Shown here piece after piece: positions 1-5,978 of a DNA stretch of 5,978 bases; position 1 is the stretch's first letter; each line of letters begins with the position of its first letter. The DNA comes from Alsobacter sp964544365 (GTDB lineage: Bacteria; Pseudomonadota; Alphaproteobacteria; Rhizobiales; Beijerinckiaceae), in assembly GCA_964544365.1 (NCBI GenBank), contig CAZJCW010000266.1, forward strand, positions 1 to 5,978, written 5' to 3'. Both the position numbers and the translations under genes were made by a program. Under the pieces are notes generated by a model. The model saw only the letters and a program-made list of their open reading frames with translations. It was not told where the DNA came from and did no database searches.

Positions 1-863
1 TCCACCTGCACTCCGTGTTCCTGTGGCCAACGGCGGTCGCCGCCCGCCTCGCCCGCCGGGAGGGCGTACCCTATGTCGTGTCGCCAAGAGGCATGCTGGT
101 GCGCGATCTCATCGACCGGAAAAGCCGGTGGGCCAAGCGCGCTTGGATCCGTCTCTTCGAGAGCCGCAACCTCGCGCGCGCTGCATCCGTGCACGTCACG
201 TCTGAGATCGAAGCGCGGGACATCGCGACGCTGGGACTGCAGGTCGCGCGATTCGACGTCATCCCGAACGGTATCGACCCGCCTCCGGGCGCGACGGTCA
301 GCAGGACACCGGGCCCGCCGGTGATCCTGTCGCTCGGCCGGGTGAGCTGGAAGAAGGGCCTTGATCGCCTGATCCGGGCTGTCGCGACTCTCCCTGAAGC
401 GCATCTGGTGATCGCCGGAAACGACGAGGAGTCCTTGAGCACCACGCTTGAACGGCTCGCTCATGACCTTGGCCTGGGATCGCGAGTCCAGTTCATCGGT
501 GCGGTTCAGGGCGATGCGAAGTGGGATTGCTTTCGGAAGGCGGACATATTCGCGCTGGCATCGCACTCCGAGAATTTCGGAATCGCGGTGCTAGAGGCGA
601 TGGCATGCGGGCTTCCGGTGGTGGTTACGCCGGAGGTCGGCCTCGCGCCCGCGGTCGGCGACGCTGGCGCCGGGATCGTCTCGCCGGGGGACCCGGACCG
701 TTTCGCTGAAGCGCTGCGGCGTCTCATCGACGAGCCCGGCCTTCGTGCTCGCATGGGGGCAGCCGGACGCACACTCGCGGAACGTCGTTTTTCTTGGGAG
801 GCAATCGCGCAAAGCACCGAAAAGCTCTATCAGGAGCTCGCGGGAATGAAGGCACAGGCATGA
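1..863 (+). CDS. Family-4 glycosyltransferase, 5'-truncated by the window edge
   Basis: This protein should transfer a sugar from a nucleotide-activated donor to a growing surface glycan at the cytoplasmic side of the inner membrane; donor and acceptor cannot be told. The reading frame is open from the first complete codon (3-5) to TGA at 861-863, giving 286 visible residues. Family members usually have about 370-400, so roughly 80-110 N-terminal residues lie outside the window. The GTG at 15 is an internal valine rather than the start, because the residues before it (HLHS) already look like GT-B N-domain sequence. Counting from codon 3, visible landmarks are SPRGML (27-32), IPNGID (87-92, domain linker), the LGRVSWKKGLDRL strand-loop (about 111-123) and the donor-site EX7E motif in ENFGIAVLEAMACG, with glutamates at 190 and 198 (nucleotides 570-572 and 594-596). 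The fold call is firm; the specificity is unknown. The next gene begins 16 bases downstream, which suggests one operon. Confidence 0.93.
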   Translation, partial: HLHSVFLWPTAVAARLARREGVPYVVSPRGMLVRDLIDRKSRWAKRAWIRLFESRNLARAASVHVTSEIEARDIATLGLQVARFDVIPNGIDPPPGATVSRTPGPPVILSLGRVSWKKGLDRLIRAVATLPEAHLVIAGNDEESLSTTLERLAHDLGLGSRVQFIGAVQGDAKWDCFRKADIFALASHSENFGIAVLEAMACGLPVVVTPEVGLAPAVGDAGAGIVSPGDPDRFAEALRRLIDEPGLRARMGAAGRTLAERRFSWEAIAQSTEKLYQELAGMKAQA

Positions 864-879
864 TCGGGCCCGAGACGCG

Positions 880-1722
880 ATGGACATGACACGGCAGGAG
901 CGGGCGGTCGCTCGGGGCCTCCTCGGCAGCACCACGGTGCTCATTCTCACCTACAACGAGAAAGCCAACATACGGCGAACCCTTTCGGCGCTTACGGCGT
1001 TCGCGGAAGTGGTGGTACTCGACAGCGGCAGCACGGACGGGACAACTGACATCGCTCGCGATTTCGCCAATGTCCGGGTCGAGACGCGCGCTTTCGACGC
1101 CCACGCCGACCAGTGGAACCACGGTCTCGACCAGTGCGGCATCGCGACCCCTTGGGTGCTGTGCCTCGACGCCGACTATGTCTTGCCTGAAGCGCTCGTC
1201 GCCGAGATCGCCGGCCTCGCGCCGGCCCCGGAAACGATGGGCTATCGGGCGCGATTTCGCTACCTGATCGGCGGAAAGCCACTGTCAGCGTCGCTCTATC
1301 CTCCTGCAATCGTTCTGTTTCGGCACCGCCGCGGCCGCTATGTCCAGCAGGGCCATACGCAGCGGCTCGTGATCGAGGGCCAGATCGGCGAGCTGCAGGC
1401 CAAGATCGACCACGACGACCGCAAGCCGCTGGGTCGCTGGGTGACGTCACAGCAGCATTATGCCGCGCTCGAAGCAGACTTCCTCCTGTCGGCCGATCCG
1501 AAGACGCTCCGACGCAGCGACAGGCTGCGCCGCATGGCATGGCCGGCGCCGGCGCTCGTTTTCTTCTACACGCTGATCGCGAAGCGCTGCGCCTTCGATG
1601 GCTGGCACGGCTGGATGTATGTCATCCAGCGTACCGTGGCAGAGATGCTGATCATGCTGGCGATCCTGGACACCAGGCTCGGATCGGGGACGCGGGGCGA
1701 CGGTGACCGTCGCGTCGATTGA
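880..1722 (+). CDS. Family-2 glycosyltransferase, WaaE/LgtF-like
   Basis: A 280-residue GT-A glycosyltransferase. Residues 19-27 (TVLILTYNE) form the first nucleotide-binding strand, DSGSTDGT (48-55) is the classic family-2 motif, and LDADY (96-100) supplies the DXD metal/nucleotide site. Downstream, GHTQRL (158-163) and HDDRKPLGRW (178-187) resemble the acceptor-side region of WaaE/LgtF-type enzymes, which add glucose or other hexoses to lipopolysaccharide core heptose. The C-terminal segment at about 219-233 and again at 252-263 is hydrophobic, consistent with membrane attachment rather than clear spanning helices. ATG 880 is chosen because an in-frame stop lies at 847-849 and no better start lies between. 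ATG 886 is an equally possible start, and the Shine-Dalgarno is poor in both cases. The gene sits 16 bases after the preceding stop and 12 before the carbamoyltransferase, so it is probably co-transcribed with both. The family call is strong; the donor, and a role in core versus exopolysaccharide, are inference. Confidence 0.9.
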   Translation: MDMTRQERAVARGLLGSTTVLILTYNEKANIRRTLSALTAFAEVVVLDSGSTDGTTDIARDFANVRVETRAFDAHADQWNHGLDQCGIATPWVLCLDADYVLPEALVAEIAGLAPAPETMGYRARFRYLIGGKPLSASLYPPAIVLFRHRRGRYVQQGHTQRLVIEGQIGELQAKIDHDDRKPLGRWVTSQQHYAALEADFLLSADPKTLRRSDRLRRMAWPAPALVFFYTLIAKRCAFDGWHGWMYVIQRTVAEMLIMLAILDTRLGSGTRGDGDRRVD

Positions 1723-1734
1723 CATGAGACGCCA

Positions 1735-3534
1735 GTGAACATCATCGGACTGAATGCCTATCACGGTGACGCCTCGGCCTGCCTGGTGCGCAACGGCGTG
1801 CTGCTGGCCGCTGCGGAGGAGGAGCGCTTCCGCCGGATCAAGCACTGGGCTGGCTTCCCATCGGAAGCTCTGGCCTATTGCCTCGCAGAGGGTGGCATCA
1901 CCCTGTCGGATGTCGACCACGTGGCCGTCAACTCCGATCCGAAGGCCCATCTCCTCAAGAAGATCGGCTACGCGATCGCACGGCGGCCCGATCCGCGGCT
2001 GATCCTCGACCGCGTCCGCAACCAGAGCAAGCGCCAGTCGGTGGAGCAGGAACTGGCACGGGCGTTTCCGCAGGCCCCCTTCCGCGGCCGCGTGCACCGG
2101 ATCGAACACCACCTGGCGCATCTGGGATCCTGCTTCCTGGTATCGCCCTTCCAGGAAGCCTCGGTGGTTTCCATCGACGGCTTCGGCGATTTCTCCAGCG
2201 CGGCGTGGGGCACGGGACGAGGCGACCGGATCGAAATCGAAGGCCGGGTCCTGTTTCCCCACTCCCTCGGTGTCTTCTACCAGGCGCTTACCCAATACCT
2301 GGGATTTCCCCACTACGGGGACGAGTACAAGGTGATGGGACTGGCTCCGTACGGTCATCCCACCGAGCTTGCCCGCCTTCGCCAGGTCGTCAGGCTGCGG
2401 GACGACGGCGGCTTCGAACTCGACACCCGTTACTTCCGCCACCATCGTGAAAGCATCGCCTATGAGTGGGAAGGCCGAAGTCCGCATGTCGGGATGCTCT
2501 ACTCGCCGGCTCTGGAGGAACTCCTTGGACCGGCCCGCGGCAAGGACGACCCGCTCGAACAGCGCCACAAGGACCTCGCCCGGTCGGTGCAGGCCATGTA
2601 CGAGGAGGCGTTCTTCCACCTGCTCGGGCGTCTGCATGAACGGCACGGCCTGGACAGCCTGACCCTGGCAGGCGGCTGCGCGATGAATTCCGTGGCCAAC
2701 GGCAAGGTCGTCCGGCAGTCACCCTTCAAGCGTGTCTATGTCCAGTCGGCGGCCGGCGATGCAGGTGGTGCAATCGGTGCTGCGATGGTGGTCTGGCAGC
2801 GCGAGGCCGCCGGAGCGAAGCCGGACAGACCCTTCCCGCGCGTCCTTGCGGGTGACGCAGTCGAAGGGCGTGCGGTGATGGAGCATGCCTATCTCGGTCC
2901 GCACTTCGAGGACCCGGTTGTCTCTGCCCTGCTGTCGGACCGGGCCCACGATCTGGCAAAGGATGGTTGTACTGTCGAGACGATCGGCGGCGACGAGGAC
3001 TTGTGCCGTCGTACGGCGCAGGCTGTTGCGCGCGGCGAGGTCGTTGGCTGGTTCCAGGGTCGCATGGAATGGGGGCCGCGCGCTCTAGGCAACCGGTCCA
3101 TCATCGGCGATCCGCGCCGCGCCGACATGAAAGACATCCTGAACCTCAAGATCAAGCGGCGGGAAAGCTTCCGTCCCTTTGCCCCTTCCATCCTCAAGGA
3201 CCACGTCGCCGCGTGGTTCGAGGAAGACGGCGACGTGCCGTTCATGATGCAGGTGTTCCAGATCCGTCCCGAGATGCGCGCCCGCATCCCGGCGGTGACG
3301 CATGTCGATGGCTCGGGGCGCCTCCAGACGGTCTACAAGGAGACGAACCCGCGCTACTGGATGCTGATCGAGGCCTTCCGCGTCGAAACCGGCGTGCCGA
3401 TGGTGCTCAACACGTCTTTCAACGAGAACGAGCCGGTTGTGTGCACGCCGGCTGAGGCGCTGGATTGCTTCCTGAGGACACGGATGGACGTACTGGTGCT
3501 AGGCAACACGGTCATTTCTCGCGTTGCCGCATAG
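1735..3534 (+). CDS. NodU/CmcH/TobZ-family O-carbamoyltransferase
   Basis: A complete 599-residue carbamoyltransferase, the usual length for the family. Such enzymes make carbamoyl-adenylate from carbamoyl phosphate and ATP in a YrdC-like C-terminal domain and pass the carbamoyl group to a hydroxyl in a Kae1-like N-terminal domain. Known relatives modify Nod factors (NodU), antibiotics (CmcH, TobZ) and lipopolysaccharide core heptose (WapO). Visible here are the N-terminal GLNAYHGDASA (5-15), EEERFRRIKHWAGFP (28-42), the metal-site HHLAH (H125 and H129), SIDGFGD (146-152), GGCAMNSVANG (313-323) and GDAGG with D342 as probable third metal ligand. The C-terminal domain shows EWGPRALGNRSIIGDP (445-460), RRESFRPFAPSIL (475-487) and VLNTSFNENEPVV (557-569). 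GTG 1735 is the start: an in-frame stop is at 1720-1722 and the family N-terminus follows at once; the ribosome site is weak. Flanking glycosyltransferases point to a polysaccharide sugar as acceptor. This last point is inference. Confidence 0.95.
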   Translation: MNIIGLNAYHGDASACLVRNGVLLAAAEEERFRRIKHWAGFPSEALAYCLAEGGITLSDVDHVAVNSDPKAHLLKKIGYAIARRPDPRLILDRVRNQSKRQSVEQELARAFPQAPFRGRVHRIEHHLAHLGSCFLVSPFQEASVVSIDGFGDFSSAAWGTGRGDRIEIEGRVLFPHSLGVFYQALTQYLGFPHYGDEYKVMGLAPYGHPTELARLRQVVRLRDDGGFELDTRYFRHHRESIAYEWEGRSPHVGMLYSPALEELLGPARGKDDPLEQRHKDLARSVQAMYEEAFFHLLGRLHERHGLDSLTLAGGCAMNSVANGKVVRQSPFKRVYVQSAAGDAGGAIGAAMVVWQREAAGAKPDRPFPRVLAGDAVEGRAVMEHAYLGPHFEDPVVSALLSDRAHDLAKDGCTVETIGGDEDLCRRTAQAVARGEVVGWFQGRMEWGPRALGNRSIIGDPRRADMKDILNLKIKRRESFRPFAPSILKDHVAAWFEEDGDVPFMMQVFQIRPEMRARIPAVTHVDGSGRLQTVYKETNPRYWMLIEAFRVETGVPMVLNTSFNENEPVVCTPAEALDCFLRTRMDVLVLGNTVISRVAA

Positions 3535-3818
3535 GGCTCACCGCGTCGAGGCGATCCGCGAGAGTTGCGTTTCACTCTCAGGACAACCGGGGGAGTGGTG
3601 GCAGACCGGGGCGACGACCTGATGGGTGCGACGTGATTGTCATCCGTTGCTCTCGAAGCCGTTGAGCTGTTGCGTTGCGCTCGCTCAAGGGCTGACGCAG
3701 CCGACACGCTCTGTCCGATTGGCTCGCCCGATCGTCACCTCTCGTATGCTGCGACCGGAAGAACCGAGGACAATGGTGCACGGAATTGAACTATTCCTGT
3801 GCCGTCGGACAGCAAGAG
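3535..3818. other. Non-coding gap between the carbamoyltransferase and WbuB-like genes
   Basis: About 284 bases separate the carbamoyltransferase stop from the preferred ATG of the next gene (251 if the TTG at 3786 is used), while the other junctions here are 16, 12 and -4 bases. No reading frame in it has recognisable protein content. It holds a short inverted repeat at 3560-3579 and a second candidate hairpin (TTGAGC at 3662-3667 against GCTCAA at 3683-3688, loop 15). TATGCT at 3745-3750 looks like a -10 box, but the only -35-like hexamer nearby (TTGGCT, 3719-3724) is 20 bases away, longer than sigma-70 favours. There is no convincing rho-independent terminator, tRNA or riboswitch. It may contain a promoter or regulatory leader for the downstream genes, but the sequence does not prove this. 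Confidence 0.6.
3560..3579 (+). repeat. Short inverted repeat after the carbamoyltransferase gene
   Basis: GAGAGT (3560-3565) is perfectly complementary to ACTCTC (3574-3579), with an 8-base loop, starting 26 bases after the carbamoyltransferase stop codon. A hairpin here could slow polymerase or protect the 3' end of the upstream message. The stem is only six pairs and no T-run follows, so it does not qualify as an intrinsic terminator. A chance occurrence is quite possible. Confidence 0.25.
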
Positions 3819-5051
3819 ATGCCCAAGGTCATATTCGTCAACCGATTTTTCCATCCCGACCACAGCGCGACTAGCCAGATCCTCTCGGACTTGGCGTTCC
3901 ATCTCGCGGGACAGGGGATCGACGTGGGCATCGTGACGAGCCAGCTTCGCTACGATTCCTCCGAAGCCATGCTCCCGGCGTTCGAGCGAATTCGCGGTGT
4001 CGACATTCACCGCGTGCGTACGACCGCCTTCGGCCGTCGCCGGATGGCAGGACGGCTCGTTGACTATGCTTCGTTCTATATGGCGGCCGCGCGCAAACTG
4101 TCGGAAATCGTTCGGGCCGGCGATATCGTGGTCGCGAAGACAGACCCGCCGCTGGTCTCCCTTGTCGCCCATCGCGTCGCCCGTCGAAAGTCAGCGCGCT
4201 TCGTCAACTGGGTGCAGGATCTCTATCCGGAGACGGCGCAGCAACTCGGAGTTCGCCTGCTCCGCGGACCGGCGGGGCAGATCCTGTCGGGCCTGCGGGA
4301 CAACTCCTTGCGCAGCGCAGACGCCAATGTCGCAATTGGCGAGATCATGGCCGAACGCCTCGCGCGTTCAGGTGCGGCGCGGGAGCGGATCAACGTGATC
4401 CCCAACTGGGTCGATGAGACAGCCATAAGGCCAGTGGCTCCAGCTGCGAACACGCTTCGCAGGGAGTGGGGGCTCAGCGACCGCTTCGTCGTCGCGTATT
4501 CGGGCAATCTCGGAAGGGCGCACGAGTACGAAACATTGCTCGCGGCAGCAGAGCTCTTGAGGGACGAAGCGAGGCTGGCCTTCTTGTTCATCGGCGGCGG
4601 GCACCATGCCGATCAGCTGGCGGCGGAGGTGGACCGCCGGGGTCTCGGGCACCTGTTCGTGATGCAGCCTTACCAGCCCTATGAAAACCTGTCGGAATCC
4701 CTGTCGGTCGGCGACGCGCACTGGATCTCGCTGCGCCCGGAACTGGAGGGCCTGATCGTGCCGAGCAAGATCTACGGGATCGCCGCAGCCGGCCGCCCGG
4801 TGATCGCGGTTTGCGATCCCCAGGGCGAGATCGGCAGCCTCGTCGCAAGGTACGACTGCGGCATCGCGGTTCAACCCGGCGATGGGGCACGGCTCGCGGC
4901 CGTCATCCGTTATTGGATGGGCGCACCGGAGGTCTGTGGGCGACTGGGGGCGAACGCTCGCAGCGTTTCCGACGGAGGCGCATCCCGCGACCTCGCGTTG
5001 CAGCTCTGGACAAGCCTGATCCGGACCCTGTCGGGAAGGCTTGAACCGTGA
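3819..5051 (+). CDS. WbuB-like family-4 glycosyltransferase
   Basis: A 410-residue GT-B glycosyltransferase of the WbuB-like group; WbuB itself is an L-fucosamine transferase in O-antigen assembly, but the substrate here is unknown. The N-terminal domain opens with MPKVIFVNRFFHPDHSATSQ (1-20), including the glycine-poor, histidine-rich entry typical of the group, and carries WVQDLYPE (131-138). The linker has IPNWVDE (194-200). The C-terminal donor domain shows YSGNLGRAHEYETL (227-240), FIGGG (257-261), the group signature ELEGLIVPSKIYGIAAAGRP (308-327) and GEIG (336-339). ATG 3819 is preferred because it starts exactly at the conserved first strand, with a weak GGA nine bases upstream. TTG 3786 would add eleven unconserved residues. 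The usual EX7E second glutamate is a glycine (G320), as I recall for this group. The gene overlaps the next one by four bases, and its distance from the carbamoyltransferase suggests a separate transcript start. Confidence 0.92.
   Translation: MPKVIFVNRFFHPDHSATSQILSDLAFHLAGQGIDVGIVTSQLRYDSSEAMLPAFERIRGVDIHRVRTTAFGRRRMAGRLVDYASFYMAAARKLSEIVRAGDIVVAKTDPPLVSLVAHRVARRKSARFVNWVQDLYPETAQQLGVRLLRGPAGQILSGLRDNSLRSADANVAIGEIMAERLARSGAARERINVIPNWVDETAIRPVAPAANTLRREWGLSDRFVVAYSGNLGRAHEYETLLAAAELLRDEARLAFLFIGGGHHADQLAAEVDRRGLGHLFVMQPYQPYENLSESLSVGDAHWISLRPELEGLIVPSKIYGIAAAGRPVIAVCDPQGEIGSLVARYDCGIAVQPGDGARLAAVIRYWMGAPEVCGRLGANARSVSDGGASRDLALQLWTSLIRTLSGRLEP
5033..5039 (+). promoter_or_regulatory. Ribosome binding site for the distal GT2 gene
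   Basis: The purine run GGGAAGG lies inside the last codons of the WbuB-like gene, eight bases before GTG 5048. It is the best Shine-Dalgarno-like sequence at any junction in the window and decides for GTG 5048 over the in-frame TTG at 5108. Its position within the upstream gene fits translational coupling. Confidence 0.55.
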
Positions 5052-5978
5052 ACGGGTCGTCCATCGAGCCGACATCGTCGCCGGACTGCGCTACCCGTCC
5101 TGCGCGCTTGAGTTATGTGGTGCCTGTCTACAACGGCGAATCTGTGATCGAGGCCTGCCTCGACTCGCTCCTGTCCCAGGCCGGTGACTCACCGGAAATC
5201 ATCGTCGTGAACGACGGCTCGACCGACGATACCCAGGCGATTCTGAACCGTTACTCCGGGCGCATCAGGATCCTGCTTCAGAAGAACGCTGGCCCCAGTG
5301 CAGCACGCAACAACGGGCTAGGTCACGTGACGAACGCCATCGTCTGCTTTGTCGACCACGATGACCACATCTTCGGACCGCACAGGCTGGGCGTGGAAAG
5401 GGCTTGGCGCGACGACATCGACGTCCTGATCGGCCTGGCAGCGGAAAGGCGCGAAAATGGGTACTGGCTCCAGTACCCCAACCGATATGCATCCGACAGC
5501 GATGCGCAGACGATGTTGAGCCACTTCATCCGCGACCACTGTGTCCAGACCTCGACGCTATGCTGGTCCGTTGCATTTCTCCGGCGGATCGGTGGCTGGG
5601 ATCCGGCCATCTGGGGCGTGGACGACATCGAACTGGCGATGCGCGCCTTCCTGTGCGGCGCCAAGGTGAAGATCTCGAACGAGCAGGTCTGGGTGCCATG
5701 GCGGCGCCATGCTGGCAGCCTGTCCACCGACAGGAACAGGCGATCGTTCACAAGTCTCGTGACCATGCACCGCAAGCTGCTGGCGATGTCTGAGTGGGCC
5801 AATGTGGAACGGGATCTCCGGCAGGCCTTCCTCAGCCGGTGCTTCCGGGTTGCACGCTGGCTTTATCTCTCCGGCCAGCACGATCTCGCCGACCAACTGC
5901 TTGAGGCTGTCCGCGAGAACGGCTTAGCTGGGCACGAGGGTCCTGCCCTGGAAAGGGCCTTGGCGGCGGTGGTGGGCT
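5048..5978 (+). CDS. Family-2 glycosyltransferase, truncated by the right window edge
   Basis: An open frame of 310 complete codons running off the window with no stop. It starts at GTG 5048, overlapping the preceding TGA by four bases (GTGA). An in-frame stop at 5042-5044 blocks any earlier start. After a short, Ser/Pro/Thr-rich lead (2-20), residues 22-30 (SYVVPVYNG) give the first GT-A strand. VVNDGSTDDT (53-62), QKNAGPSAARNNG (78-90) and FVDHDDH (101-107, DXD site) follow in the usual order and spacing. GGWDP (182-186) and GVDDIELAMR (190-199) match the acceptor/catalytic end of family-2 enzymes, with D192/D193/E195 as candidates for the catalytic acid-base region. Residues from about 240 on lie beyond the GT-A core and look helical, of unknown role. 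It most likely adds one residue of the same glycan as its neighbours. The family is clear; the substrate and the C-terminus are not. Confidence 0.9.
   Translation, partial: MNGSSIEPTSSPDCATRPARLSYVVPVYNGESVIEACLDSLLSQAGDSPEIIVVNDGSTDDTQAILNRYSGRIRILLQKNAGPSAARNNGLGHVTNAIVCFVDHDDHIFGPHRLGVERAWRDDIDVLIGLAAERRENGYWLQYPNRYASDSDAQTMLSHFIRDHCVQTSTLCWSVAFLRRIGGWDPAIWGVDDIELAMRAFLCGAKVKISNEQVWVPWRRHAGSLSTDRNRRSFTSLVTMHRKLLAMSEWANVERDLRQAFLSRCFRVARWLYLSGQHDLADQLLEAVRENGLAGHEGPALERALAAVVG

Noticed and set aside
15..863. GTG 15 as the true start of the first glycosyltransferase.
   Set aside because: The resulting protein would lack most of the N-terminal GT-B domain, and the frame is open with family-like sequence up to the window edge, so the gene is treated as cut by the window.
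1447..2646. A 399-codon antisense open frame crossing the GT2/carbamoyltransferase junction.
   Set aside because: Its codons align exactly back-to-back with the codons of both + strand genes, which happen to share one frame, so GC-rich third positions suppress stops across the junction. The translation has no recognisable motif, and both sense proteins are certain.
3560..3579. Intrinsic terminator after the carbamoyltransferase gene.
   Set aside because: The stem is six pairs and no T-run follows, so it was recorded as an inverted repeat only.
3719..3750. Possible sigma-70 promoter TTGGCT ... TATGCT.
   Set aside because: The spacer is 20 bases and both hexamers are imperfect, so it is mentioned only in the description of the gap and not listed as a promoter.
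3354..3781. Two minus-strand open frames of 117 and 67 codons over the end of the carbamoyltransferase and the non-coding gap.
   Set aside because: The translations are Arg/Ser/Pro-rich with no motif, typical of antisense noise in GC-rich DNA, and no ribosome site supports them.
3626..3874. An 82-codon + strand frame starting inside the gap.
   Set aside because: It has no protein-like sequence or ribosome site at its first ATG and runs into the WbuB-like gene out of frame. Only the sub-frame from ATG 3773 was kept, as a weak finding.
1..5978. Mobile elements, CRISPR arrays, tRNA/rRNA, toxin-antitoxin or defence genes.
   Set aside because: No transposase-like frame, terminal repeats, regularly spaced repeats, cloverleaf or matching protein motifs were seen on either strand.

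Overview
This is a GC-rich window carrying five consecutive genes, all on the + strand. They look like part of a surface-polysaccharide (exopolysaccharide, O-antigen or lipopolysaccharide-core) biosynthesis cluster. High third-position GC, GTG starts, very tight gene packing and the general character of the proteins suggest a proteobacterium, most likely an alphaproteobacterium. Nothing in the window fixes the genus.

Layout: (1) 1-863, the C-terminal three quarters of a family-4 (GT-B) glycosyltransferase whose start lies left of the window. (2) 880-1722, a small family-2 (GT-A) glycosyltransferase of the WaaE/LgtF-like type. (3) 1735-3534, a complete NodU/CmcH/TobZ-type O-carbamoyltransferase with both the Kae1-like and the YrdC-like domain. 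(4) 3535-3818, an unusually long non-coding gap for this cluster. (5) 3819-5051, a WbuB-like family-4 glycosyltransferase. (6) 5048 to beyond the right edge, a second family-2 glycosyltransferase that overlaps the previous stop by four bases and is still open at the window end.

Working model: four glycosyltransferases add sugars one after another to a lipid-linked or lipid A-core acceptor at the cytoplasmic face of the inner membrane. The carbamoyltransferase places an O-carbamoyl group on one of the sugars, using carbamoyl phosphate and ATP. Genes 1-3 are separated by only 16 and 12 bases and are probably one transcription unit. Genes 5 and 6 overlap and are probably translationally coupled. 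The gap between the two blocks is the one likely place for a transcript boundary or regulatory signal.

No polymerase, flippase, sugar-nucleotide synthesis gene, RNA gene, mobile element, CRISPR array or phage-like gene is visible. The families are all known. The most interesting point is the predicted carbamoylated glycan, whose structure cannot be read from the sequence. I found no evidence for a wholly new type of system.
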